Position numbers and translations under genes: made by a program. Below, piece by piece: positions 16,156 to 24,658 of a stretch of 32,504 nucleotides of DNA. The DNA is from Verrucomicrobiota bacterium (GTDB lineage Bacteria; Verrucomicrobiota; Verrucomicrobiia; Opitutales; Opitutaceae). Below the pieces are notes generated by a model, which saw only the letters and a program-made list of their open reading frames with translations, ran no database searches and had not been told where the DNA came from. The stretch's first letter is position 1, and every line of letters starts with the position of its first letter. The stretch lies in NCBI GenBank assembly GCA_963205455.1, contig CAUJJL010000126.1, positions 1-32,504 on the forward strand, in the 5' to 3' direction.

Positions 16156-17487
16156 ATGGCATCACAGCCTGATTCTGAAATCCAACCCGCACCGACTTCG
16201 CTTAAGGGACTGATCCGGCAGTTGGGACCCGGGCTCATCATCACTTCGATCATCGTCGGCTCTGGCGAGTTGATCGTCACGCCAAAGCTGGGATCCGAAG
16301 TGGGATTCCGGCTTCTGTGGTTCATCATCCTGGGATGTTTGCTCAAGGTATTTGTCCAGATCGAACTCGGACGTTATGCGATTACGAGGGGCATGACGAC
16401 GCTCGTTGCGCTGAACGGGCTCCCGGGTCCGCGCATCGTGGTTTCCTGGGTTCTCTGGATCTGGCTTGCGATGTATGTCTGCCTGGTCCCCCAGGTAGCC
16501 GGCATGGTGGGGGGGGCCGCAACGGCGGTTCAACTGGCGGGGCTCAAGGTGGCAGTCGAGCCACTGGCGATAGCAGTCGGCATGAGTTGCGCGGTGCTGC
16601 TGGTGATCGGACGGTATCGCCTGGTGGAGATCGCCTCCACGGCAATGGTCGTGGGGTTTACGATCACGACCGTTGTTGCCGTGGCGACCCTTCAGTCCAC
16701 ACCGTACGCGATTACGGGCTCTCAGATTGCGAGCGGATTCTCGTTCCAACTGCCCGCGAACGTGGCGACAGCATTTGGATGCTTCGGTCTCATCGGAGTC
16801 GGCGCCTCCGAGTTGATCTACTATCCGTATTGGTGTCTTGAGAAAGGCTACGGGCGCCGACTGGGCCCGGATGACGGCACGAGCGAATGGCAGGCGCGGG
16901 CGAAAGCCTGGTTGCGGGTGATGCGCATTGATGCATGGACCTCGTTTGTGCTCTACACGTCGACCACCGTGGCCTTTTACCTCCTGGGTGCTGCGGTCCT
17001 TCATGCGAAGAACATGACGGTTGAGAACGCCCACATGATCGAGACGCTCTCGCACATGTATCGCACGACCTTCGGCGAATGGAGCATCTGGCTGTTTGTC
17101 GTGGGAGCGCTGGCGGTGCTCTACTCGACCATCTTCGGAGGCACGGCGTCGAATGCGCGTCTGTTTGCCGACGCACTTGGATTGTGGCGCTTGAAGACCT
17201 ATCGCGACGAGGCCGAGCGGGTGAAGTGGATCAAGATCGGTTGTGTCATCCTCCCGGTGCTTTTCACCGGAGTTTTTCTCTGGGCGGGCAACCCCGTCTA
17301 CCTTGTGTTCGTTGGGGCGATCGGGCAGGGAATGATGCTCCCGTTTCTTGCCGGTGCGGCGGTCTATTTTCACTTCACGAATCCGCATCGTGGCTTGCGC
17401 GCCGCTCCCGCCTCCCTTGCGGGGCTATTGATGGCTGCGGCGGCGATGGGATCGCTGGGTGTTTATCAGGTCGTCACGGCATTTTGA
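16156..17487 (+). CDS. Nramp-related membrane transporter with non-canonical metal-binding motifs
   Basis: A 443-residue polytopic membrane protein with about eleven transmembrane helices and the LeuT-like order of the Nramp family. In Mn/Fe transporters TM1 carries DPGN and TM6 carries MPH. Here TM1 reads VGSGELIVTP (residues 34-43) and TM6 reads VGASELIYYP (215-224), so the metal-coordinating Asp, Asn and Met are absent and a glutamate stands in each helix (Glu38, Glu219). The substrate is therefore probably not Mn or Fe; Mg, another cation or an organic solute is possible. The ATG at 16156 is used because the extra residues from the frame start at 16117 look non-coding. It is divergent from the LacI remnant and convergent with engB, 45 bases away. 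Confidence 0.8.
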   Translation: MASQPDSEIQPAPTSLKGLIRQLGPGLIITSIIVGSGELIVTPKLGSEVGFRLLWFIILGCLLKVFVQIELGRYAITRGMTTLVALNGLPGPRIVVSWVLWIWLAMYVCLVPQVAGMVGGAATAVQLAGLKVAVEPLAIAVGMSCAVLLVIGRYRLVEIASTAMVVGFTITTVVAVATLQSTPYAITGSQIASGFSFQLPANVATAFGCFGLIGVGASELIYYPYWCLEKGYGRRLGPDDGTSEWQARAKAWLRVMRIDAWTSFVLYTSTTVAFYLLGAAVLHAKNMTVENAHMIETLSHMYRTTFGEWSIWLFVVGALAVLYSTIFGGTASNARLFADALGLWRLKTYRDEAERVKWIKIGCVILPVLFTGVFLWAGNPVYLVFVGAIGQGMMLPFLAGAAVYFHFTNPHRGLRAAPASLAGLLMAAAAMGSLGVYQVVTAF

Positions 17488-17532
17488 CCACTGCCGCTGG
17501 CTGTGACTACGCCGGTTGAGCCTCCATGCAGG

Positions 17533-18126
17533 TTAGGAATGGATTGCAGCGTCGATCGCCGCGAGGAGCTGTGAGCGACCCTCCTTGGTGATGATCGAAC
17601 TGTGGAAAATGGGCGGAGCCGGGTAACCCCGTTTGGAAAGGGTTTCCATGAACGTGGCGACCGCTGCGCGTGTCCGGGTCGGCGACTGCTTGTCCGTCTT
17701 GGTGAAGACCAGGGCGTACTCGATCTTGAGCTGATCGATCCACTCGATGAATTCCAGGTCGATCGCCTGGGGGGCGAGACGTGAGTCGATCAGGACAAAA
17801 AGAAGGCGGAGGTTTTCGCGCCGCTCAAGATAGTCGTTCACAGCCTCGTTGAAGCTGGCCCGTTCCGCCTTCGCCACCTTGGCGTAGCCATATCCGGGCA
17901 GGTCCACGAGCAGCCAGTTTCCGTTGATCCTGAAGAAATTCATCAGCACGGTTTTGCCCGGAGTCGCGGAAACCTTTGCGAGATCGCGGTGGCTGGTTAG
18001 CAGATTGATCAAGGACGACTTGCCCACATTCGAACGTCCGATGAAGGCAATTTCCGGAAAATTGGACTTCGGCGCCGCAGCCAGATTGGGAGCGCTGACA
18101 AGGAACTCTGCCGATTTGATTTTCAT
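17533..18126 (-). CDS. engB: Ribosome biogenesis GTPase EngB (YihA/YsxC)
   Basis: EngB is a small GTPase needed for assembly of the large ribosomal subunit. The 197-residue product shows G1 GRSNVGKSS (residues 30-38), G2 around SATPGKT (53-59), G3 DLPGYG (75-80), and G4 TKTD in ALVFTKTDKQS. The segment PEIAFIGRSNVGKSSLIN and the VDLPGYGYAKV motif are diagnostic of EngB. The ATG at 18126 gives the normal length; the frame is open upstream to 18201 with no family similarity. The 211 bases between this start and the divergent gene at 18338 hold no feature I recognise beyond the two implied promoters. Confidence 0.96.
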   Translation of the reverse strand: MKIKSAEFLVSAPNLAAAPKSNFPEIAFIGRSNVGKSSLINLLTSHRDLAKVSATPGKTVLMNFFRINGNWLLVDLPGYGYAKVAKAERASFNEAVNDYLERRENLRLLFVLIDSRLAPQAIDLEFIEWIDQLKIEYALVFTKTDKQSPTRTRAAVATFMETLSKRGYPAPPIFHSSIITKEGRSQLLAAIDAAIHS

Positions 18127-18337
18127 GAAGGAAACAGGCGTAACGGTGAGGATGACTGCGGAGATGAGGGAGGGCGAGCATCGCCGAAGGGATTCTGTCA
18201 AATGGCAATGCGGAATGCTGGCCCATCATGCTCTGACCGGTTGCCGCGGCTGTGAAGTCTGGAGAGAAATCGGATCGCCAGCAGGAATCTCGGGTCATTA
18301 AGGTGCGTTTTCTCGAAGCTCCCTCTTTCGTTCCCTC

Positions 18338-19066
18338 ATGCGTCCGATCGTACAAGTTTCCCTCGACATCATCGACCTGGATGAAGCGGTTCGCACCGCC
18401 GAAATCGCGGTGCGGGCCGGCGTGGATTGGCTGGAGGCAGGGACTCCACTCATCCTTGCGGAAGGACTTCACGGCGTCCGCAGGCTGCGCGAGCGTTTTC
18501 CCACGACTCCCATCGTCGCGGATCTCAAGACGATGGACGGTGGCTATCTTGAGGCGGAGATGATGGCCCGGGCGGGCGCAACGCATGTGGTCGTGATGGC
18601 GCGGGCCCACCGGGAGACGCTGCGCTGTGTCGTGAAGGCGGGGAGGGACCACAACGTCAAGGTGATGGGTGACAATCTTGGGTGCGAGGATTGGGTGGCC
18701 GGTGCCCGCCTGCTCGAGGATTTTGGCTGTGACTACGTCATTCACCACATCGGTTATGATGAACGGCGCGGAATCGCCGCTGCTGGGCTGAGGATGCCCA
18801 GCCCTCTGGATCGACTGCGCGACGTGGTCGCAGCTGTCAGCGTTCCGGTTCAGGCTGTCGGTGGGCTCACCCTCGAGCAGGCCATGCAGACTCCCAGCTA
18901 CGGTGCTCCGCTTGTCGTCCTGGGAGCTCCTCTTACGGTTGATGCGGACCAGTTCAAGACTGCGGACGGGGATCTGGAATCGATCCTGCGGAAGATATGC
19001 GAACGTGTTCACGGCTTTGGGGATGTGCCGGTTGGAAAGGAGAGGCGGAGGGAGGTGCTATCATAA
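18338..19066 (+). CDS. Hexulose-6-phosphate synthase / 3-keto-L-gulonate-6-phosphate decarboxylase family enzyme
   Basis: A cytoplasmic (beta/alpha)8 enzyme of the OMP decarboxylase (HUMPS) superfamily, 242 residues. The superfamily's Asp-Lys-Asp set is seen as Asp10 (QVSLDIID) and DLKTMD (Asp62, Lys64, Asp67). The HHIGYDERRG segment and VQAVGGLTLEQA near the C-terminus bind substrate and phosphate. The DLKTMDGGYLEAEMM form is closer to hexulose-6-phosphate synthase than to the KGPDC form (DAKIAD). It could condense formaldehyde with ribulose 5-phosphate, run in reverse to supply ribulose 5-phosphate, or decarboxylate 3-keto-L-gulonate 6-phosphate. No 6-phospho-3-hexuloisomerase is adjacent. 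Its final codons overlap the LacI-type operator at 19055-19069. Confidence 0.82.
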   Translation: MRPIVQVSLDIIDLDEAVRTAEIAVRAGVDWLEAGTPLILAEGLHGVRRLRERFPTTPIVADLKTMDGGYLEAEMMARAGATHVVVMARAHRETLRCVVKAGRDHNVKVMGDNLGCEDWVAGARLLEDFGCDYVIHHIGYDERRGIAAAGLRMPSPLDRLRDVVAAVSVPVQAVGGLTLEQAMQTPSYGAPLVVLGAPLTVDADQFKTADGDLESILRKICERVHGFGDVPVGKERRREVLS

Positions 19067-19069
19067 CAC
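19055..19069. promoter_or_regulatory. LacI-type operator, copy A
   Basis: GTGCTATCATAACAC is a near palindrome (6 of 7 arm pairs). The same 15-base word, with small changes, occurs at 24644-24658 and 25720-25734, the latter beside the start of the LacI regulator gene. It overlaps the stop of the preceding gene and lies 129 bases before the secreted protein gene at 19198, its likely target. Confidence 0.6.
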
Positions 19070-19197
19070 GGGCGGAGGGTTGCCAGCGCCGATGCGCTCT
19101 GGATGAATGCCCGGTGTTTCGTCAATTCAACCCAGCCTGTCCTGATCGAACTGCGCGTTCAATCGTGCGCCCACTGCCACGCGCCGTATCGTCAGCC

Positions 19198-20064
19198 ATG
19201 CAATCCAATCCCATTCCAATGACTATCAAGCGCGCCATTCTTCTGATGTTTTGTTTCCTGCCTGCAGCGGTCTGGGCGGCTGAGAGTGTGCCTGGCCCGG
19301 AGGGATGGCGCTTCGAGGAGATCCGGCGTTTTCCTGCACCTGAGGCCCGGCAAGGTGTGGCGGCGGACCGGGATTACCTCTATGTGATTTCCAATCACGA
19401 CATCGGGAAATACCGGAAAACGACGGGTGAGCGGGTGGCCACCTGGAGCTGTCCCGAAGGTCAGCCGTTGACGCATATCAATGCCGGAGTCGTGTACATT
19501 GGGCAGCTTCACGGTGCGCATTCCAACTATCCGGGCGTGCCTCACGTGAGTTCGGTGGAGCTTTGGGATCCCGCGACGCTCAAGCATGTGGGAGCGGTCA
19601 GCTTCGGACGGACTGATGGTTCGCTCACCTGGATTGACCGTCGCTCGGACCACTGGATTGCGTGTTTCGTTCACTATGCCGGGCGCGGGGGAGAGCCGGG
19701 GCGCGGTCCGGAGTGGACGCGACTTGTTGAGTATACGGACGACTGGGCGCCAACGGGCAGGGGATGGGTTTTTCCTCCCAGCGTTATCGCGTATCTCGGT
19801 GGTCGTGGCTTTGGCATCTCAGGTGGTGCGATCGGGCCAGGAGGTTTCCTCTTTGTCTCTGGCCACGATGAAAAGGCGTTGTGCGTGCTCCAATTTCCCG
19901 AGGCGGGGTCAACGCTCAAATGGGTGGCGACCGTACCGGTGACTGCGGAAGGGCAGGCATTTGCCTGGGATCCGGTTGAACCTGGCATGATTCATCTCGT
20001 TCTCAAGCGCGACCGGCAGGTCATCACAGGCAGGATAACCCGGACAGCCCCATCTGGAAAATGA
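19198..20064 (+). CDS. Secreted protein of unknown function, probable beta-propeller
   Basis: I do not recognise the family. The 288-residue product has a signal peptide (ATAG-free start; hydrophobic core AILLMFCFLPAAVWA, cleavage likely after AVWA near residue 27). The rest is mostly beta structure with repeated propeller-like pieces: GVAADRDYLYVISNHDIGKYRKTTGERV, SSVELWDPATLKHVGAV and GSLTWIDRRSDHWIACFV, ending with AEGQAFAWDPVEPGMIHLVLKRDRQV. A second ATG at 19219 would also give a good signal peptide and is an alternative start. A LacI-type operator copy lies upstream, which ties the gene to the sugar-acid locus to its right, where the enzymes are on the other strand and converge on it (41 bases between stops). 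Confidence 0.75.
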   Translation: MQSNPIPMTIKRAILLMFCFLPAAVWAAESVPGPEGWRFEEIRRFPAPEARQGVAADRDYLYVISNHDIGKYRKTTGERVATWSCPEGQPLTHINAGVVYIGQLHGAHSNYPGVPHVSSVELWDPATLKHVGAVSFGRTDGSLTWIDRRSDHWIACFVHYAGRGGEPGRGPEWTRLVEYTDDWAPTGRGWVFPPSVIAYLGGRGFGISGGAIGPGGFLFVSGHDEKALCVLQFPEAGSTLKWVATVPVTAEGQAFAWDPVEPGMIHLVLKRDRQVITGRITRTAPSGK

Positions 20065-20105
20065 CGCTCCGTGGAACGCAGCGCGTGCGCTTGCCAGAAC
20101 GCTGC

Positions 20106-21068
20106 TCAAGCCGACAAAGTTGATGCAATCTTCAGATGTCCGCGCACGAGGGCGCGGGCCATTTCTCGAGGTGCGATGCGGAAGACCTTACTTCTCGGAT
20201 GCAGAGTGCGCACGGCGAGGCCGTACCTGCGGGCCAGCGCGGGTCCGACTGCGAGCACGATTGGCACGCCTCGCGGAAGGCTTGCAATCTCGGATCCGAT
20301 CAGGACGCCGCTGAGAAAGTCGGCACTCTGCTCGGGCGGCATGCGCCCCAGCACGGTTCGCGCCCGTGTCTTGAAGAGCGCGGGTCCCATCCCAGATTGA
20401 CAGGCCGTCTCGATGCCCGCGCAAAATGCGCGAGGCGAAAATGTGCCGCCGGGTTTGCCGCCGAACGTGCTGTGTTTCGACAGAAGAGCAAAGAGTTCCC
20501 CCGTGGGATGCGTGGTGAAGTCGGTGATGCGGCCCTTGTGGATGCGAACATGTTTCGAATGCGTGCCAGGAAGCACAACGAGACAGTCGCTCGCGAGCGC
20601 GTGACGGCTTGGGGGTACAAAGAGCCCCGTCAGTTCGCACTCCTCGCCGCGCATGACGTCACAGGCGGCACGAAGACCCGAGACAAATCGGACGACTCGA
20701 CCACCGATGCGCTTGTCGGCAATGACGAAGTCGCCGCCCGTGAGTCGGGCTGGCAACGATGCATAGGGGAGCGATTGCCAGCCGATGGTTGAGCAGGCCA
20801 TTCCGGAGATGATGAGCGGAATTTCCGTCCGACCCCCGAGGCCCAGCGATTCGAGACCACGCTGCAGCACCGCGCGAAAGGCTCTGCTGCGTGCAGCGGT
20901 GGATAGAGTTGCAGCAGCTATGGGCTGCGCTCCGTCCCCGGTTGAGTATTCGGCCTCAATGCGCGCGGTTTTTCGGTTTACAAGCCGCAGCCGGAAGCTC
21001 GAGGTCCCCCAATCGCAGGAAAGCAGCAGCAGGCCAGCAGGCAGAGTCTTACCATTCGGCGAATGCAT
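20106..21068 (-). CDS. dgoK: 2-dehydro-3-deoxygalactonokinase
   Basis: DgoK phosphorylates 2-dehydro-3-deoxy-D-galactonate at C6, step two of the De Ley-Doudoroff route. The 320-residue product begins with the sugar-kinase phosphate motif CDWGTSSFRLRLV (from residue 18). Family features follow: IISGMACSTIGWQSLPYASLP, LVVLPGTHSKHVRIHKGRITDFTTHPTGELFALL and SADFLSGVLIGSEIASL. The segment GTHSKHV...TGE is characteristic of DgoK. The ATG at 21068 overlaps the end of dgoD by 20 bases; the frame is open further upstream only within dgoD. It is the last gene of the minus-strand run. Confidence 0.93.
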   Translation of the reverse strand: MHSPNGKTLPAGLLLLSCDWGTSSFRLRLVNRKTARIEAEYSTGDGAQPIAAATLSTAARSRAFRAVLQRGLESLGLGGRTEIPLIISGMACSTIGWQSLPYASLPARLTGGDFVIADKRIGGRVVRFVSGLRAACDVMRGEECELTGLFVPPSRHALASDCLVVLPGTHSKHVRIHKGRITDFTTHPTGELFALLSKHSTFGGKPGGTFSPRAFCAGIETACQSGMGPALFKTRARTVLGRMPPEQSADFLSGVLIGSEIASLPRGVPIVLAVGPALARRYGLAVRTLHPRSKVFRIAPREMARALVRGHLKIASTLSA

Positions 21069-22167
21069 TGTCCTCGGCGGTGTAACGGGGATTGTGCCAG
21101 ACGCCGTCGAACTTTTCGGCCGCCAGCTTCTTCTCGTCGATTTCAATTCCGAGTCCCGGGCCTTCCGGCACCTTCAGGAATCCGCTGTCGGTGACAAACG
21201 GTTTGACGAGCAGGGTTTCACCCAGCGTGACGTGTTCCTGGATGAGGAAATTGGGGCAGGCTGCGTCGATTTGCAGTGAAGCCGCCAGGCCGACAGGTCC
21301 CACGGGGCAGTGAGGCGCAACGAGGATATCGCGCGACTCCGCAAGTGCGGCGATGCGGCGCGTTTCGGAAATGCCGCCGGCGTGCGCGAGATCAGGCTGG
21401 GCGACGCTGATGGCTCGTCGATCGAACAGCGGCTGGAAATCCCAGCGCGTGAACAGCCGCTCTCCGGCGGCGATGGGAATGCGGGTGGATTCGGCGATCA
21501 GGCGCATGCCGTCCGGGTCCCCTGGCAGGATGGGTTCTTCAATGAATAGGGGATGGAATTCCTCAAGACGACCCAACAGACGCTTTGCATCCGCGAAGGT
21601 CAGGCGTCCGTGGAAATCGGCAGCGATGTCGATGTCCGGTCCCACCGCGGCTCGAAGGTTCTTGAAGCGTGTGACCGCGGTTTCGATCGCGGCTGGCGAG
21701 GAGATTGGGCGCATCTGCCCCGTCGCATTGTACTTGAATGCGGTGAGTCCGCGGCGATCTCGCAGATCGCGGACTGAATTCACATAGTCATCCGCGGTGC
21801 CGGCGTCGGTCCACGCATACATGCGAATCTTGTCGCGAACGCGCCCACCAAGCAATTGATGTACAGGAGCACCGAGACTCTTTCCGAGGATGTCCCAGAG
21901 GGCGATGTCGATGCCCGCGATGGCTGATCCGTGAACGGGTCCGCCGCGATAGAAACTTCCGCGATGGAGGGTCTGCCAGATGTGCTCGATGCGACGCGGG
22001 TCCTGTCCGACCAGCCAGTGTCCCATTTCGTGGACCATCGTCTCCACCGTGAGCGAGCGCGCCTCTAGGGTTGCCTCGCCCCAGCCGCTCAGTCCTGAGT
22101 CGGTATGCACGCGGACCAGGAGCCAGCGTGGGCGAACATGGAAGGTTTCCAATCGGGTGATTTTCAT
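21049..22167 (-). CDS. dgoD: D-galactonate dehydratase (enolase superfamily)
   Basis: DgoD dehydrates D-galactonate to 2-dehydro-3-deoxy-D-galactonate. The 372-residue product aligns from memory over its whole length with E. coli DgoD, from MKITRLETFHVRPRWLL to a C-terminal EDNAFAEW. The Mg ligands are Asp184 (in ADFHGR), Glu210 (in FIEEP) and Glu236 (in AAGER). The catalytic histidines are His186 and His286 (in APHCPVGP). The motif set SAIAGIDIALWDI and QPDLAHAGGI is also typical. A closely related aldonate such as L-fuconate or gluconate is possible, but the kinase next door supports galactonate. The start ATG lies 78 bases after the MFS gene and has no Shine-Dalgarno. Confidence 0.93.
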   Translation of the reverse strand: MKITRLETFHVRPRWLLVRVHTDSGLSGWGEATLEARSLTVETMVHEMGHWLVGQDPRRIEHIWQTLHRGSFYRGGPVHGSAIAGIDIALWDILGKSLGAPVHQLLGGRVRDKIRMYAWTDAGTADDYVNSVRDLRDRRGLTAFKYNATGQMRPISSPAAIETAVTRFKNLRAAVGPDIDIAADFHGRLTFADAKRLLGRLEEFHPLFIEEPILPGDPDGMRLIAESTRIPIAAGERLFTRWDFQPLFDRRAISVAQPDLAHAGGISETRRIAALAESRDILVAPHCPVGPVGLAASLQIDAACPNFLIQEHVTLGETLLVKPFVTDSGFLKVPEGPGLGIEIDEKKLAAEKFDGVWHNPRYTAEDNAFAEW

Positions 22168-22245
22168 ATTGCTCGCGGAAGTATGGGCAGGAGATGGGCT
22201 GCTTGAAAAGGAGAGAGCGGGAGCCGGAGAGGGTTCGATCCCTGC

Positions 22246-23553
22246 CTATGCCTGATGTGCGATGGTGGATGGTTTCTTTGCAGCGAGGGCGTGCCCCAGG
22301 AGTCCGCCGAGAAAAAGGGCGAGGGCAATTGCCAGCAGGGCGAGTTCGTAACTGCCTCGGTGGTCCCGAATCCACCCCATTGCTGGAGGGAGGCCTACGC
22401 CGGCGAGGTTGGCGATCGAGTTGATGAGAGCGATAGCCCCGGCCGCGGCAACTCCGCCTGCCAGGTATTCGGTTGTCACCGCCCAGAAAACCGGCGTGAC
22501 GGCCCAGTTGAATCCAACGGCAAGGACGAGGAGGATGTAGGCGAAGGTGTGATTGTCGTTGAGCGTGGCTGTCGCGAGCAGGACGCCGGCGACCATGAGC
22601 GGCAGCCCCAGGTGCCAGCGTCGTTCCCCCGTGCGATCCGAATGGCGACCGTTCGCATACATGAAGATGCAGGCGAAGACGAAGGGCAGCGCGGAGAAGA
22701 CGCTGACGACGAAGTTACCCGCGTTGGTAAGGCTTTTGAGGATCTGGGGAAGGAAGAGGGTGACGCCAATGGTGCCGAAAGCCTGCAGCAGCCAGAACAG
22801 GCTGAGGAGCCACACGCGGCCATCGCTGAATGCACGGCGCAATCCGGCGGCGTGCGATCTTGCGGCGGGGGCCGCGGCAGATTCGTCAGCTATCGTGTTC
22901 TCGAGCCAGTCAGCCTGGTCGCGCGAAAGCCAGCGTGCGCGGGCGGGGCGATCCGGAAGGTAGTAGAAAACCACGACCCCCAGAATCATCGCGGGCACAC
23001 CTTCCATGAAATAGAGCCAGCGCCAGCCCGCGATGCCGTGCCAGCCATCGAGATTCAGGAGCGCGCCGGAAAGGGGGAGGCCGACGACGGACGCCAGCGC
23101 CGCGGCGATGTAGAAGTAGGAAAGTGCGCCGGCGCGGTGGCGGGAGGGAAACCAGCGGCTCAGGTAGTAGATGATGCCCGGTGTGAAACCCGCTTCTGCG
23201 GCACCGAGCAGAAGCCGCATCGTATAGAGTTGCCCGGCGGTGTGAATGAACGCCATGCCTGCGGCAATCATTCCCCAGGTCAGCATGATGCGGGCGATCC
23301 AGCGGCGGGCGCCCACTCGCGCAAGGATGACATTGCTCGGCACCTCGAAGAGAATGTAGGTGACGTAGAAAAGACCTGCACCCAGCCCGTACATCCGGGC
23401 ACTCAGGCCAAGGTCCGCATTCATCTGAAGCGCGGCTACGGAGATGTTTGCCCGGTCGATGTATGCGACCAGGTAGAGCAGCATCAGGAATGGCAGCAGA
23501 CGCAGGCTGATCTTCCGGATGATGTGGGGTTCGTGGGCAGAGGGGGTGCTCAT
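22246..23553 (-). CDS. MFS transporter of the anion:cation symporter type, probable sugar-acid importer
   Basis: An inner-membrane 12-helix transporter of 435 residues. Features of the anion:cation symporter family are YIDRANISVAALQMNADLGLS in the first helix and loop, GAGLFYVTYILFEVPSNVILARVGARRWIARIM, and LLGAAEAGFTPGIIYYLSRWFPSRHRAGA. Members move galactonate (DgoT), hexuronates, tartrate, phthalate and similar organic anions by proton symport. The place directly upstream of dgoD and dgoK suggests uptake of the aldonate they degrade. It starts 32 bases after the dehydrogenase stop, so one transcript is likely. Confidence 0.9.
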   Translation of the reverse strand: MSTPSAHEPHIIRKISLRLLPFLMLLYLVAYIDRANISVAALQMNADLGLSARMYGLGAGLFYVTYILFEVPSNVILARVGARRWIARIMLTWGMIAAGMAFIHTAGQLYTMRLLLGAAEAGFTPGIIYYLSRWFPSRHRAGALSYFYIAAALASVVGLPLSGALLNLDGWHGIAGWRWLYFMEGVPAMILGVVVFYYLPDRPARARWLSRDQADWLENTIADESAAAPAARSHAAGLRRAFSDGRVWLLSLFWLLQAFGTIGVTLFLPQILKSLTNAGNFVVSVFSALPFVFACIFMYANGRHSDRTGERRWHLGLPLMVAGVLLATATLNDNHTFAYILLVLAVGFNWAVTPVFWAVTTEYLAGGVAAAGAIALINSIANLAGVGLPPAMGWIRDHRGSYELALLAIALALFLGGLLGHALAAKKPSTIAHQA

Positions 23554-23585
23554 CGGGCGGTGATTTGTTTGCTGGCGGTGGGGAG

Positions 23586-24587
23586 CTATCTTCGGAGGGA
23601 TTGGTCGGAGGGGCTGTTCTTGAGATTTTCGGGGCGCTGCCCTGAAAGAACCCGTGCCACGGCGGTTGCGCAGGTGAGGCTTGAGTGTCGGCGGCTCTCG
23701 ATAGTGCCTCCGCCCAAATGCGGTGTGAGAAGGGTGTTGGGAAGGCGACGCAGCGCCTGGGGCACGCGGGGTTCGTCGGCAAACACGTCAAGCGCCGCGC
23801 CCGCGAGGCGGCCAGATTCGAGGGCGGATATCAGTGCCTTTTCATCGACGACCGGTCCGCGCGAGACGTTGATCAGGTAGGCTCCCCTCTTCATCCGTCG
23901 GATCCTCGCGGCATTGATGAGCGTTCGGGAATCATCGTTCAAGGGGACGTGCAGGGAGACGATGTCCGAGCGGGCCAGCAACTCAGGCAGAGGAGTGTAT
24001 CCAGGATCCTGTGACGCTGTGCGCCGGTGATGGATCACGGTGAGACCGAATGCCTCGGCGCGTTTTGCGACGGCGCGCCCGATGGCTCCGTATCCAATCA
24101 GGCCAAGGACCTTGCCGCGCAAAAGGGCGCCGTCCCATGCGCCGGGTTGAAAGCTGCGCCATCGGCCGGTTCGCACATAGCGGTCCGCCTCCGGCAGACG
24201 ACGGAGCAACGAGATGATGGCGCCGATCGTATAGTCGGCCGTTGCCTCGACAAAGTAGTCCGGTGCGTTGGTGGCAAAAACGCCCTGCTGCTCCATGCGG
24301 GGCAGGTCGAGCTTGTCGACACCCACCGAAGCGCTTGCGACAATGCGGAGGTTGGGTGCGCGCTCAAGCAGTTCGGCGTCGATCTGGAGCTCTCCCCGGC
24401 AGATGATTGCGGAAAGCCTCGGGGCATGGCGCAGCACCTCTGTTCGAGGCATGGTGTCGCCGCCACCGGGGCCCATGATCAGGCGGGCCTTGCCCCTCAA
24501 GGGCGCGAGGTCTTCGCGACGGGTTGAAGAGGTCACAAGAACCAGTGGGAGCGCGGAAGAAGGCCGGGGCAGGGTGCGGGATGGCAT
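23586..24587 (-). CDS. D-isomer-specific 2-hydroxyacid dehydrogenase
   Basis: A cytoplasmic NAD(P)H-dependent dehydrogenase of 333 residues. The nucleotide-binding motif is GLIGYGAIG (residues 162-170), and the catalytic triad is Arg243 (NVSRGPVVDE), Glu272 (DVFADEPRVP) and His290 (LLTPHLGGGT). The family includes glyoxylate/hydroxypyruvate reductase and 2-ketogluconate reductase. In this locus it may reduce a 2-keto sugar acid to the aldonate used by DgoD, or oxidise an aldonate; that is inference. It starts the enzyme run after the LacI gene, with operator copy B in the 70-base gap. The ATG at 24587 is chosen because the residues encoded between 24588 and 24695 show no family similarity. 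Confidence 0.9.
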   Translation of the reverse strand: MPSRTLPRPSSALPLVLVTSSTRREDLAPLRGKARLIMGPGGGDTMPRTEVLRHAPRLSAIICRGELQIDAELLERAPNLRIVASASVGVDKLDLPRMEQQGVFATNAPDYFVEATADYTIGAIISLLRRLPEADRYVRTGRWRSFQPGAWDGALLRGKVLGLIGYGAIGRAVAKRAEAFGLTVIHHRRTASQDPGYTPLPELLARSDIVSLHVPLNDDSRTLINAARIRRMKRGAYLINVSRGPVVDEKALISALESGRLAGAALDVFADEPRVPQALRRLPNTLLTPHLGGGTIESRRHSSLTCATAVARVLSGQRPENLKNSPSDQSLRR

Positions 24588-24643
24588 GCGAGGCGGAGCG
24601 GGCGATGATTTCCACTGCTCCGCCAATGGCAAACTCCAAGGCC

Positions 24644-24658
24644 GTGCTATGATAACAT
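24644..24658. promoter_or_regulatory. LacI-type operator, copy B
   Basis: GTGCTATGATAACAT differs from the ideal palindrome at two positions. It overlaps the last base of the LacI gene and lies 57 bases upstream of the dehydrogenase ATG, so it could control a promoter of the dehydrogenase-MFS-dgoD-dgoK run that is separate from lacI readthrough. Confidence 0.65.

Noticed and set aside
16162..17388. 408-codon minus-strand open frame opposite the Nramp-like gene
   Set aside because: Polar, low-complexity translation typical of antisense to a membrane protein; the plus strand encodes clear transmembrane helices.
20078..20105. GCAGCG/CGCTGC inverted repeat between the convergent genes at 20064 and 20106
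   Set aside because: Loop of 16 bases and no T tract on either strand; too weak to call a terminator.
22255..23880. 541-codon plus-strand open frame opposite the MFS gene
   Set aside because: Antisense shadow; no domain, and the minus strand has a complete MFS transporter and dehydrogenase.
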